Shown piece after piece: positions 1-7,246 of a DNA stretch of 64,000 nt. Under the pieces are notes generated by a model. It saw nothing but the letters and a program-made list of their open reading frames with translations. It was not told where the DNA came from and made no database searches. Numbering within the stretch: the first letter of the stretch is position 1; every line of letters starts with the position of its first letter. Source of the stretch: Alteromonas sp. RKMC-009 (GTDB lineage Bacteria > Pseudomonadota > Gammaproteobacteria > Enterobacterales > Alteromonadaceae); NCBI RefSeq assembly GCF_003584565.2, contig NZ_CP031010.1, positions 3,348,001 through 3,412,000 on the forward strand, read 5' to 3'. The position numbers and the translations under genes were made by a program.

Positions 1-91
1 CAGCGTCAGTATTGTCCTGAGCAAAAACGGGACTGGCTATGACTGCGCTGACAGCCAACGCTAATCTACTGAATGCATAACGCTTGTTCAT
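1..91 (-). CDS. Exported protein, N-terminus only (probably a TonB-dependent receptor)
   Basis: Only the first 30 codons are inside the window; the gene runs off the left edge. The minus strand reads ATG at 89-91 preceded by a GGAG Shine-Dalgarno at good spacing. The peptide starts MNKRYAFSRLALAVSAV and has a positively charged N-region, a hydrophobic core and a VFA-QD cleavage site, which is a clear Sec signal peptide. It lies upstream of, and on the same strand as nothing else visible; the neighbour to the right is a LacI-type regulator. In Alteromonadaceae, LacI regulators often sit beside TonB-dependent receptors for carbohydrates, and the mature N-terminus (QDNTDA) fits such a receptor, but this identity is inference. 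An operator-like palindrome resembling the one at the LacI promoter lies about 95 bp upstream. Confidence 0.72.
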   Translation of the reverse strand, partial: MNKRYAFSRLALAVSAVIASPVFAQDNTDA

Positions 92-565
92 GTTTTCTCC
101 GGGAGAGTGTTTGAGTGTTTACAGGCTAACAATCCGGTCACTTTTCTAACGGGCAGCTTATTCCCACCTTCTTTACAACCGAACTTAATCGTTTAAGAAT
201 TTAATCTAAAAACTTTCCAGTGTAAATACAATGTGAAGAATTTATATAACAAAGATAATAAAAAATACGATATAACCAATATAAATCAGATATTTATTAT
301 TGATAAAATTTTATTAACGTGTTTTGAAATATACCCAAAGGAATAACAATTTAATCTTATTTGATTAAGATAAGTACAGAGAGACAGGCAATTCTGAAGG
401 CAGGTACCGCTTTAATTGTCCGGCCAGACTGACGCCGGCCGGTGCAGCGGATGAAAAGGTGCAACAACAAAAGCAGTTTTAAAAAAAGAAAGAGACGGCA
501 GTCTGAAGCGATGCCGGAAGCGGTACTAAGACACAGAAAGCGATACTAAGATGCCGCGAGCGATA
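92..565. other. AT-rich intergenic region between exported-protein gene and LacI regulator
   Basis: No convincing gene is present. It holds the presumed promoter of the left-edge gene, an operator-like palindrome at 184-197, a second inverted repeat TTAATC-6 nt-GATTAA at 351-368, and three 20-bp-spaced direct repeats at 519-570 next to the 3' end of the LacI gene. Confidence 0.5.
184..197. promoter_or_regulatory. Candidate LacI-family operator
   Basis: The sequence CTTAATCGTTTAAG is a near-palindrome around a central CG, the usual form of LacI-family operators. It matches the perfect palindrome TTAATCGATTAA at 1653-1664, which sits at the LacI gene's own promoter, at all but one position of the 12-bp core. 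The site is 93 bp upstream of the left-edge start codon. Shared operators at a target and at the regulator's promoter suggest control of the left-edge gene plus autoregulation. Confidence 0.45.
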
Positions 566-570
566 TTAAA
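519..570. repeat. Three direct repeats with exact 20-bp period
   Basis: The core AGCG(G/A)TA(C/T)TAA(G/A) begins at 519, 539 and 559, so the copies are exactly 20 bp apart. The third copy overlaps the stop codon of the LacI-type gene. A partial fourth copy (AGCGAT) lies at 507. No function is known to me. Confidence 0.5.
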
Positions 571-1594
571 TAGTACCGCCGTTAAGAAGTTCGAAATCGA
601 GTATTACAGAGTCAGCCTGCTCACCTTCCAGTAGCAGCTTTGCGGCAGTTTCCCCCTTTTCGATGCTCGACTGGCAAACCGTGGTGAGAACAGGACGGGT
701 ACGGCGGGCTTCGTCAATACCGTCAAAGCCGGTAATTTTCAGTTCCTGCGGCACTTTAATGCCCTTGCTGAGCGCACATTGCAACAACTCCAGTGCAATC
801 ATGTCACTCATGCACAGTACGGTTTGCGGGCGGGGCGAAATACTCAGCACTTCATTGGCGGCCTGACGGGCAAAATTTCCCCCGCTCTCCGGAATATGCC
901 AAATCCATTCATTATTAATGTCGCAATTTTTACGTTTCATCGCCCTGAAATAACCATCAAGCCGGCGATGAGAAATTGCACTGTCTGAGTCCAGCAGCGG
1001 ACTGTCGTACACCCTGCAGGTCACGGGTGAGTCGATAAGTTTCAGTCCCAGAATAGCGGCTCGCCCACCTTCTTCCAATGCTTCCATCGCAATCTGATAA
1101 GCGGCATTCTCGTTATCGATGTTCACTGAGGGGCAGCCTTCAAGGTTGAAGTCTACCGTGACCACCGGCTTACTTAATTGCCGTAGTTCTTCTCCTAATT
1201 TCGGGTTTTGGGGCGCACCATAGCAGATAAAGCCGTCAACGAAATCGGCCACATCGGTAATAGTTTGTGCATTACCGGCATACAAGAGTAAATGCTTTTG
1301 AGCGTCCTGCAGCACAGAGGAAACGCCACGGATGAAGGTAGATGCAACAGGGTCACTGACCATGTATTCAATGTTATCGGCAAGTACCAGCGCCACAATA
1401 TTAGACTGACCTTTACGGAGGATCTGCGCTGCTTTATTCGGCCCGCTGTAACCTATTTCTTTACAGGCAGCCAGAATGGCATCACGCCTGGCAGCAGAAA
1501 GCTGATCCGGGCGGTTGAAGGCATTAGAGATGGTTGCGGTAGAAACGCCCAGCTTTTCAGCCACATCTTTTAAAGTCAGTTTTACTTTCTTCAT
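566..1594 (-). CDS. LacI-family transcriptional regulator
   Basis: The product has the standard LacI layout: an N-terminal helix-turn-helix (LTLKDVAEKLGVSTATISNA, then NRPDQLSAARRDAI) and a periplasmic-binding-protein-like effector domain with the typical GFDGIDEARRTRPVLTTV stretch near the C-terminus. I start at the ATG at 1592-1594 because LacI proteins begin within a few residues of the helix-turn-helix; a GTG six codons upstream (1610-1612) is also open, and neither has a good Shine-Dalgarno. Length is about 342 residues, normal for the family. A perfect CG-centred palindrome 58 bp upstream suggests autoregulation, and a similar site precedes the left-edge gene. The effector is unknown; a sugar is most likely for this family. 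Confidence 0.9.
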   Translation of the reverse strand: MKKVKLTLKDVAEKLGVSTATISNAFNRPDQLSAARRDAILAACKEIGYSGPNKAAQILRKGQSNIVALVLADNIEYMVSDPVASTFIRGVSSVLQDAQKHLLLYAGNAQTITDVADFVDGFICYGAPQNPKLGEELRQLSKPVVTVDFNLEGCPSVNIDNENAAYQIAMEALEEGGRAAILGLKLIDSPVTCRVYDSPLLDSDSAISHRRLDGYFRAMKRKNCDINNEWIWHIPESGGNFARQAANEVLSISPRPQTVLCMSDMIALELLQCALSKGIKVPQELKITGFDGIDEARRTRPVLTTVCQSSIEKGETAAKLLLEGEQADSVILDFELLNGGTI

Positions 1595-1652
1595 TGTTAC
1601 GGCAAAGGTCACTGTACTGAATGCCGGCAGGCATTATTAAACGGGTGCAATC

Positions 1653-1664
1653 TTAATCGATTAA
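1653..1664. promoter_or_regulatory. Candidate operator at the LacI gene promoter
   Basis: TTAATCGATTAA is a perfect 12-bp palindrome with the central CG expected of LacI-family sites. It lies 59-70 bp upstream of the LacI ATG and resembles the site at 184-197. Confidence 0.5.
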
Positions 1665-1696
1665 CATTTTTTTAAAATTTTAGCACAGTGACGGTA

Positions 1697-1740
1697 ACCG
1701 GTACGACTTTATTTTCAATTTTTACAGCCGTCGTACCGGT
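1697..1740. terminator. Long-loop inverted repeat downstream of glyA
   Basis: ACCGGTACGAC at 1697-1707 pairs perfectly with GTCGTACCGGT at 1730-1740 (11 bp, 22-nt AT-rich loop). It begins 24 bp past the glyA stop on the minus strand. There is no clean T-run directly after the stem, so it may be a weak terminator, an RNA-stabilising stem or a protein-binding palindrome. Confidence 0.4.
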
Positions 1741-1763
1741 GAAGTAGTAATTTAACAGGAAAA

Positions 1764-3017
1764 CTAGCTGTAAACGGGCCTTGCTGCGGTAAGTTCAGCC
1801 ACTTTCTGTTTAATGCCTGCAGCCGTGTCTGCGCAGTCAGGCGCACCAAGCAAATCACACATCCATCCGGCCAGTTGCTGACAATCTGCTTTAGTGAATC
1901 CCCGAGAAGTGACTGCCGGAGTGCCGATGCGAATACCACTGGTGACAAATGGAGACTGGGGATCATCAGGCACCGTGTTCTTATTAACGGTTATATTCAC
2001 ACTGTTCAGCAACGCATCGGCTGCTTTACCGGTCATGCCCTTGCTGATCAGGCTCAACAGAAACATGTGGTTATCTGTGCCGCCGGATACCACATCAAAG
2101 CCACGCTCAATGAAGACTTCTGCCATCGCTCTGGCGTTGTCTACCACCTGTTGCTGATACACCTTATAGTCGTCAGACATGGCTTCTTTCAACGCCACCG
2201 CTTTGGCTGCAATAACATGCATAAGCGGACCGCCCTGAATGCCCGGAAAAATCAATGAATTGAATTTCTTTTCCAGTTCAGGGGCAGACTGACAGAGGAT
2301 TAACCCTCCCCGCGGCCCCCGCAATGTTTTGTGGGTAGTGGTGGTAACCACATGTGCCGCTTTCACAGGGTTGGGGTACACACCGGCGGCCACCAGGCCG
2401 GCAACATGAGCCATATCCACCATTAACCACGCACCTACACTGTCGGCGATATCTCTGAAACGCTGCCAGTCAACGATGCGGGAATACGCCGAGAAGCCGG
2501 CAACAATCATTTTTGGTTTATGGGTTTTTGCCAGCTCTGCAACCTGTTCATAGTCAATTTCACCGGATTCCGGGTTAATACCGTATTGCACAGCGTTGTA
2601 CAATTTACCGGAGAAATTCGGCTTTGCACCGTGTGTCAGGTGACCACCGTGATCGAGGCTGAGACCTAAAATGGTATCGCCCGGAGAGAGCAACGCCATG
2701 TAAACCGCCGCATTTGCCTGCGAGCCTGAGTGCGGCTGAACATTGGCGTAATCTGCACCGAATAAGGCTTTAGCGCGGTCGATAGCAAGTTGTTCGGCAA
2801 CATCCACTTCTTCACAGCCGCCATAATAACGTTTCGCCGGATACCCCTCAGCGTACTTGTTGGTTAACTGACTTCCCTGTGCCGCCATTACCGCCCGGCT
2901 GGTGTAATTTTCAGATGCGATCAGTTCGATATGATCTTCCTGACGCCGGGTCTCTTTTGCGATTACCGCAGCGATTTCAGGATCCACATTATTCAGCGAT
3001 TCATTCAGCAGCTTCAT
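1764..3017 (-). CDS. glyA: Serine hydroxymethyltransferase
   Basis: This PLP enzyme interconverts serine and glycine while charging tetrahydrofolate with a one-carbon unit, in the cytoplasm. The 417-residue length is normal. The N-terminal [11 protein letters not shown] motif, the [10 protein letters not shown] segment, the D201/H204 pair and the PLP lysine K230 in [14 protein letters not shown] are all present, so it should be active. The start is the ATG at 3015-3017. A LysR regulator is transcribed divergently from a start 130 bp away, which suggests regulated expression; the housekeeping glyA of gammaproteobacteria usually has no such neighbour, so this may be a second, regulated copy. 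That last point is inference because the rest of the genome is not visible. Confidence 0.95.
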   Translation of the reverse strand: MKLLNESLNNVDPEIAAVIAKETRRQEDHIELIASENYTSRAVMAAQGSQLTNKYAEGYPAKRYYGGCEEVDVAEQLAIDRAKALFGADYANVQPHSGSQANAAVYMALLSPGDTILGLSLDHGGHLTHGAKPNFSGKLYNAVQYGINPESGEIDYEQVAELAKTHKPKMIVAGFSAYSRIVDWQRFRDIADSVGAWLMVDMAHVAGLVAAGVYPNPVKAAHVVTTTTHKTLRGPRGGLILCQSAPELEKKFNSLIFPGIQGGPLMHVIAAKAVALKEAMSDDYKVYQQQVVDNARAMAEVFIERGFDVVSGGTDNHMFLLSLISKGMTGKAADALLNSVNITVNKNTVPDDPQSPFVTSGIRIGTPAVTSRGFTKADCQQLAGWMCDLLGAPDCADTAAGIKQKVAELTAARPVYS

Positions 3018-3103
3018 GATAACTCCATTGTGTTTTGATTTTCTTTATGCTAATTCTGGTATCGCAATAAATAAAATTAATAAAAACAATAGAGTCATAA
3101 GTT

Positions 3104-3139
3104 TCCAAAATAGGGTTGCCTGCCTATTTTTATTTTGGA
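3104..3139 (+). promoter_or_regulatory. Alternative hairpins covering the LysR-gene ribosome binding site
   Basis: AAAATAGG (3107-3114) can pair with CCTATTTT (3123-3130). The overlapping TCCAAAATA (3104-3112) can instead pair with TATTTTGGA (3131-3139), which contains most of the GGAG Shine-Dalgarno at 3137-3140. The two stems exclude each other. The same palindromic DNA could be a LysR binding site. Confidence 0.35.
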
Positions 3140-3147
3140 GTGTAGCC

Positions 3148-4005
3148 ATGAAAAATTTGTCCGTGGACTTCTTACGTTCATTTGTGACGATTGCGCAGAC
3201 GGGTAGCTACACTTTATGTGCGGAACGTTTAAAACGCACACAACCAGCTATCAGCCTGCAAATCAAAAAACTTGAAGAAATGGTGGGAGAAAAACTCTTT
3301 TCCCGCGAAGGCAACCGTCTTACCCTGACGCTGGCAGGCAGCAAGCTGCTGGAATTTGGTATGAAAATACTCATGCTGAATGACCAGGCGATGGCTGAAT
3401 TTGGTCGTCCTCAGGTCAGCGGGAACATCAAACTGGGGATCCCCAGTGAATTTTCCACGACCCTGATGCCTAAGATCATTCGCCGCTTTACCCAGTCTTA
3501 TCCGGAAGTCTCTCTGGAAGTGCACTGTGCGCTGAGTAAAGATTTGCTGTGTGAGCCACTGAAAAACCAGTTTGATTTAATCCTGTCGCTGCAGGAGATC
3601 CCCGACCCCGACCAGGATGGTTACATTGTGACAGACCAGCTGGTGTGGGTTGGCAGTCAGCGCTTTGTTAACAGCATTCCTGAAAAGCTGCCCATTATCG
3701 CCGCCCCGGCGCCCTGTATTTACCGTAAACGTGCAACCAACCTGTTAGGAAAGCACCGTAAGCAGTGGCAAATTGTGTACACCATCGGCGATCTCAACGG
3801 TATTCAGACCGCCATCAATGAAGGACTGGGCATTACTGTACTGGCGAGAAGTACTGTACCAAACGGCTTGCATATTTTGTCCCCTTCTCCGGCGCTGCCG
3901 GAGCTGGGTCATATTGGTGTGTGTCTGGTGAATCCGCAGAAAGTGCGCTCTGAAGCCATCGAACTGCTGGCCAAAACCATGGTGACAGAACTGTCTGCCT
4001 GCTGA
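3148..4005 (+). CDS. LysR-family transcriptional regulator
   Basis: The product (285 residues) begins MKNLSVDFLRSFVTIAQTGS and has the LysR winged helix (AERLKRTQPAISLQIKKLEE, then KLFSREGNRLTLTLAG) followed by a substrate-binding domain. The ATG at 3148 is preceded by GGAG and matches the usual LysR start; an upstream in-frame ATG at 3016 would overlap the glyA start and adds an unrelated tail, so I reject it. It is divergent from glyA and so may regulate it. The effector is unknown. The gene ends seven bases before the end of the convergent sigma-factor gene, with a hairpin in between. Confidence 0.9.
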   Translation: MKNLSVDFLRSFVTIAQTGSYTLCAERLKRTQPAISLQIKKLEEMVGEKLFSREGNRLTLTLAGSKLLEFGMKILMLNDQAMAEFGRPQVSGNIKLGIPSEFSTTLMPKIIRRFTQSYPEVSLEVHCALSKDLLCEPLKNQFDLILSLQEIPDPDQDGYIVTDQLVWVGSQRFVNSIPEKLPIIAAPAPCIYRKRATNLLGKHRKQWQIVYTIGDLNGIQTAINEGLGITVLARSTVPNGLHILSPSPALPELGHIGVCLVNPQKVRSEAIELLAKTMVTELSAC

Positions 4006-4025
4006 GGAGACTCAAAAGAGTCTCC
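4006..4025. terminator. Hairpin between convergent LysR and sigma-factor genes
   Basis: GGAGACTC (4006-4013), an AAAA loop and GAGTCTCC (4018-4025) form a perfect 8-bp stem that overlaps the stop codon of the minus-strand sigma gene. There is no T-run, so termination efficiency is uncertain. Confidence 0.45.
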
Positions 4026-5109
4026 CGCTCTGATATAGCCCGTAGAACATAGCAGCATTGCCCATCAGTAATCCTGCATAGAGTCCGAACCGTCCGCAGA
4101 ATAACCCGACGGATCTATGCCTTGTCTGCCCGGCGGATTGTTGATCGGCCAGAATCATATTTTGCATCTTGATGGTTTGTACAATGATGATGCCCATCAT
4201 CACCTGGTACATCAGAACCGGCCCCGCCCAACCCGTTGTAAACTCATAGGCAGCGGTCCACAGCGCACCGGCAATCAGCGTCGCCACAACGGTTCTGTTC
4301 CGCTCTTTTTTCAGTGCGGCTTTGCGCTCTTCATGCTGCATATAACGCAGGGGAATACTGGCGCTCATGTATACGGTTAGTGCGCCGGCGGCCGCGGCCA
4401 TCATGGCACCACTGAACAGCCATTTCACAGCCCCCCAGAACCCGCCTTTAGCGACAGAACCGGTTGCTGCATGAGCCGGTGTGCTGAACCCGGCACCAAA
4501 TAAAACAGCACTGCTGATTGTCAGAGCCGGCGCAGTTGAAAGGATCAGCGATCCGTACTTTTCCATCAGCTTTTCACGCAGAGATAAACGGGCACGGTGA
4601 AGCTGCTGCCGTACGGCATCATCAGAAATATTCAGCAAGCGGGCTACCTGAGCACCGGATTGCTCTTCCCGGTAATACAACAAAACTACCTCCCGGGCCT
4701 CTTCAGGCAACTCATCTACCACTTTGCTTAATACCAAAGCCTGTTGATCACGGCTAAACGCCTGAACCGGTTCATCGCTGTCGTTACAGAACTGTTCAAA
4801 AAGCTTGTCGGCTTCCTCGCTGTCAGCACGTGAGGATACCTTGTTATCCCGCAAATAGTTGAAAGCGGTATAGCGGGTAACCTGACGCACCCAGGGCAGA
4901 AAACTGGCAGGATTTTTTAATGTGCCCAATTTTTGCCAGCATTGAATATACACCTGCTGGGTGACTTCTTCACTGGCGTCAAGATCTTTCACCACTGCCA
5001 GTGCAATACTGCTGATGGTATTTCGCGTCGCCTCAATTAAACGGGTAAATGCGGATGTATCACCAGTCATAGCTAAACGGACATCCTTCTCAATAATCTG
5101 TGCACTCAT
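4012..5109 (-). CDS. ECF-type sigma-70 factor fused to a C-terminal membrane domain
   Basis: Residues about 20-90 form sigma region 2 (DASEEVTQQVYIQCWQKL, then FLPWVRQVTRYTAFNYLRD) and about 120-182 form region 4 (LPEEAREVVLLYYREEQS, ISDDAVRQQLHRARLSLREK). ECF factors normally end near residue 190. This one continues for about 180 residues with four or five hydrophobic helices (near 188-208, 232-252, 273-290, 297-315 and 340-360) separated by a charged stretch (EERKAALKKERNR). The start ATG at 5107-5109 has a strong GGAGGG. No separate anti-sigma gene lies beside it. I infer that the membrane part may hold or release the sigma domain, but nothing in the sequence proves this. Target promoters are unknown. 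Confidence 0.85.
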   Translation of the reverse strand: MSAQIIEKDVRLAMTGDTSAFTRLIEATRNTISSIALAVVKDLDASEEVTQQVYIQCWQKLGTLKNPASFLPWVRQVTRYTAFNYLRDNKVSSRADSEEADKLFEQFCNDSDEPVQAFSRDQQALVLSKVVDELPEEAREVVLLYYREEQSGAQVARLLNISDDAVRQQLHRARLSLREKLMEKYGSLILSTAPALTISSAVLFGAGFSTPAHAATGSVAKGGFWGAVKWLFSGAMMAAAAGALTVYMSASIPLRYMQHEERKAALKKERNRTVVATLIAGALWTAAYEFTTGWAGPVLMYQVMMGIIIVQTIKMQNMILADQQSAGQTRHRSVGLFCGRFGLYAGLLMGNAAMFYGLYQSGRLF

Positions 5110-5294
5110 AATGATCCCTCCGCAACGCGTGAAACGAAACTGATTAACCTTACCGGCTTGCGGGGCGTCGTGAAAGTGTCTGCAGCCATTTTATCATCTT
5201 GCATAATTGTTCCCTGTTAACTGTCATGGTCAGGTCATATCTGACATGTTCAGTACAAAGAAACCGCCGGCGGGCATTTTGTGACAAAAAAAGT

Positions 5295-5323
5295 AAAAAA
5301 AAAGGGCAACCAGATGGTTGCCC
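5295..5323 (-). terminator. Rho-independent terminator of the receptor-hydrolase operon
   Basis: On the minus strand GGGCAACC and GGTTGCCC (within 5304-5323) form a perfect stem followed by a run of nine T residues (A-run at 5295-5303). It is about 110 bp past the small membrane-peptide gene at 5432-5572. Confidence 0.85.
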
Positions 5324-5356
5324 GAAACGCTCAACAGAGCACGTACACATGAAATG

Positions 5357-5371
5357 CCCCCGCTGCGGGGG
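5357..5371 (-). terminator. GC-rich hairpin upstream of the main terminator
   Basis: CCCCCGC (5357-5363), a one-base centre and GCGGGGG (5365-5371) make a very stable palindrome. On the minus strand only a modest T content follows. It may protect the operon mRNA end or add to termination. Confidence 0.4.
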
Positions 5372-5431
5372 CCGTCTTACCGCTTTAACTAAAGTGGTGG
5401 ACCCGGTTATCTTTCCGCTGCATCGTTTTGT

Positions 5432-5572
5432 TTATCCTGCCAAAATTGCCGGCGGCAGCGGAAAAGTTAAAAAAATCATCAGCAGGATCAATCCGACAAG
5501 AAACCTGACTACCCTTGCCTCTTTTTCAAGGGCAAAGCAATGAGGGCATCCGGTCCGGTTCTTGTCAGACAT
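5432..5572 (-). CDS. Small zinc-knuckle membrane peptide (46 aa), hypothetical
   Basis: Minus strand, ATG at 5570-5572, stop at 5432-5434. The peptide starts MSDKNRTGCPHCFALEKEAR, giving a CxxC motif, and continues with one hydrophobic helix (about residues 22-44, VVRFLVGLILLMIFLTFPL). An AGGA motif lies about nine bases before the ATG. The gene begins 19 bp after the stop of the M20 hydrolase at 5592 and ends before the operon terminator, so it is probably the last gene of that operon. I do not recognise the family. The CxxC could bind metal with a partner molecule, and the helix suggests an inner-membrane location with the N-terminus in the cytoplasm; both are inferences. Confidence 0.6.
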   Translation of the reverse strand: MSDKNRTGCPHCFALEKEARVVRFLVGLILLMIFLTFPLPPAILAG

Positions 5573-5591
5573 CACTGCATTTCCTTCTTAT

Positions 5592-7190
5592 TTACTCGTC
5601 CCGCACCATGGGATACGACACGCCCAGCTGTTCCAGATAGGTGTCGTACTTTTCAGGATCGTAGTAGAACTTACGCATTTCATCGCGATACTGCTTCATG
5701 ATGTTTTCGTTGAGATTAATTTGCGGCTCATCGCCGTCACGGAGTAAAGACTGATACTTCACGTCTTTGGTCTGCACGTTATCGAAATAGTCCTGCATCT
5801 GCGGCAACAGTGCCGGATCAGTGAATAAATCGACCATCGTCATAGCATGTGCTTTCGCGCCGGCAATAATACCTTTATGGGCAATAGGCGTTGCCATCGA
5901 TACCGCGTTGGCCCAGTTGTGACCCGGCAGATTAGGAATGTTCGACGGATACAACATAAAGATTGTCGGCACAGTCCAGGCGATATCGCCCACATCATCA
6001 GAACCACCGCCAGTGAGTTTTTCCAGCGGAGGCGGCTCAAAAATAGGCATCACTTTATCCGGCAGGCCGGTAACTTCTGAGCCAATTTCTTTTTGCAGCG
6101 CTTTCGCTAACGTCTGATCATCTTCCGACCATTCAGGCATGCCTATTTTCTTGATATTCTCATAGGCAGCCAGCGCCAGCGGCTTGTTGAAATGGCCCGG
6201 CCATGCGGTGCCCATTACCACAGAGTCCCAACTGGTGTTGGTCATCAGTGCCGCACCTTCCGCCATTTTATCGCCGACTTCCCACAGCGCTTTAATATGG
6301 GGGTAGTCCATTTCACGGAAGTAATACCAGGCAGTTGCTTTGGGTGGTACAACATTCGGCTGGTCGCCACCATCCACAATGACCGAGTGCGTACGCTGGG
6401 CAATCCGCAAGTGCTCGCGGCGGTAGTTCATGCCAACGCTCATCAGCTCAACCGCATCCAGCGCACTGCGTCCGCGCCAGGGAGAGCCCGCACTGTGAGC
6501 AGATTCACCGTAAAAATTATATTTAACTGACACCAGGCCGGAAAAAAACGGATTACCGTAGAAAGTACCGAAGCCGCTGCCCACATGGGAATACAACACA
6601 GCATCCACATCATCAAAATAGCCATCGCGGACATAGTACGCTTTGGTAGCCAGTTGCTCTTCAGCAACGCCCGGCCAGAGTACGATGGTGCCTTCAATGT
6701 TGTTTTTGATCATGTAATCTTTCATCGCCAGCGCAGCGATAATATTCACAACCTGACCGGAGTTATGACCTTCACCGTGACCGGGCGCACCTTCTACAAT
6801 GGGATCGTGATAAGCCACACCGGGCTTCTGTGAAGCTTTGGGTATACCGTCAAGATCGGTGCCCAGCGCTATCACCGGTTTACCTGAACCCCATTTGGCA
6901 TACCAGGCAGTAGGAATACCGGAAATGCCCTGCTCTACGTCAAAACCCTGCTCTGTCAGGAATTTAGTCAGATACGCCGAAGTTTCCGTTTCCTGAAAAC
7001 CCAGCTCGCCAAAGCTGAAAATCATATCGTTCATGACCTGCGCCAGCTTGGCCTGTTTATCAACAGCACTCACCAGTTCTGTTTTCGCAGCATCCCGCTG
7101 CGCTTCTGTCAGCGTGGTGGCAGAGGCGGTCATCATCATGCCTGCAGATAATAGTGCCGCTGTCAGTGCATTACGGTAAAAACGTTTCAT
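5592..7190 (-). CDS. Periplasmic M20-family amidohydrolase (AbgB-like), copy 1
   Basis: This 532-residue protein has a signal peptide (MKRFYRNALTAALLSAGMMM, cleavage after SAT or nearby) and an M20D-type amidohydrolase fold. Recognisable metal-site segments are GTDLDGIP, the HGEGHNSGQ stretch, GVAEEQL and the C-terminal LPGHNWANAV; the dimerisation domain contains ESAHSAGSPWRGRSALDAVE. Relatives include the AbgB subunit that cleaves p-aminobenzoyl-glutamate and other enzymes that cut N-acylated amino acids. The exact substrate cannot be read from sequence. It is a close tandem paralogue of the next gene and lies in the same operon as a TonB-dependent receptor, so it probably cleaves the imported compound in the periplasm. 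Confidence 0.88.
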   Translation of the reverse strand: MKRFYRNALTAALLSAGMMMTASATTLTEAQRDAAKTELVSAVDKQAKLAQVMNDMIFSFGELGFQETETSAYLTKFLTEQGFDVEQGISGIPTAWYAKWGSGKPVIALGTDLDGIPKASQKPGVAYHDPIVEGAPGHGEGHNSGQVVNIIAALAMKDYMIKNNIEGTIVLWPGVAEEQLATKAYYVRDGYFDDVDAVLYSHVGSGFGTFYGNPFFSGLVSVKYNFYGESAHSAGSPWRGRSALDAVELMSVGMNYRREHLRIAQRTHSVIVDGGDQPNVVPPKATAWYYFREMDYPHIKALWEVGDKMAEGAALMTNTSWDSVVMGTAWPGHFNKPLALAAYENIKKIGMPEWSEDDQTLAKALQKEIGSEVTGLPDKVMPIFEPPPLEKLTGGGSDDVGDIAWTVPTIFMLYPSNIPNLPGHNWANAVSMATPIAHKGIIAGAKAHAMTMVDLFTDPALLPQMQDYFDNVQTKDVKYQSLLRDGDEPQINLNENIMKQYRDEMRKFYYDPEKYDTYLEQLGVSYPMVRDE

Positions 7191-7246
7191 AATTACTCCT
7201 GAAAAAATCTGGCAGGCGGCAATACCGCCTGCATTCGTTATGACAG

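Larger units (their letters stand above)
5110..5431. other. Intergenic region with two minus-strand hairpins
   Basis: It contains the promoter of the sigma gene and two terminators for the receptor/hydrolase operon, described separately. The short plus-strand frame starting at 5349 is rejected as a gene. Confidence 0.5.

Noticed and set aside
5349..5543. Plus-strand frame starting MKCPRCGGRL with a zinc-knuckle look
   Set aside because: The CPRCGG arises from the GC hairpin at 5357-5371, there is no Shine-Dalgarno, and it runs antisense to the better-supported 46-residue gene.
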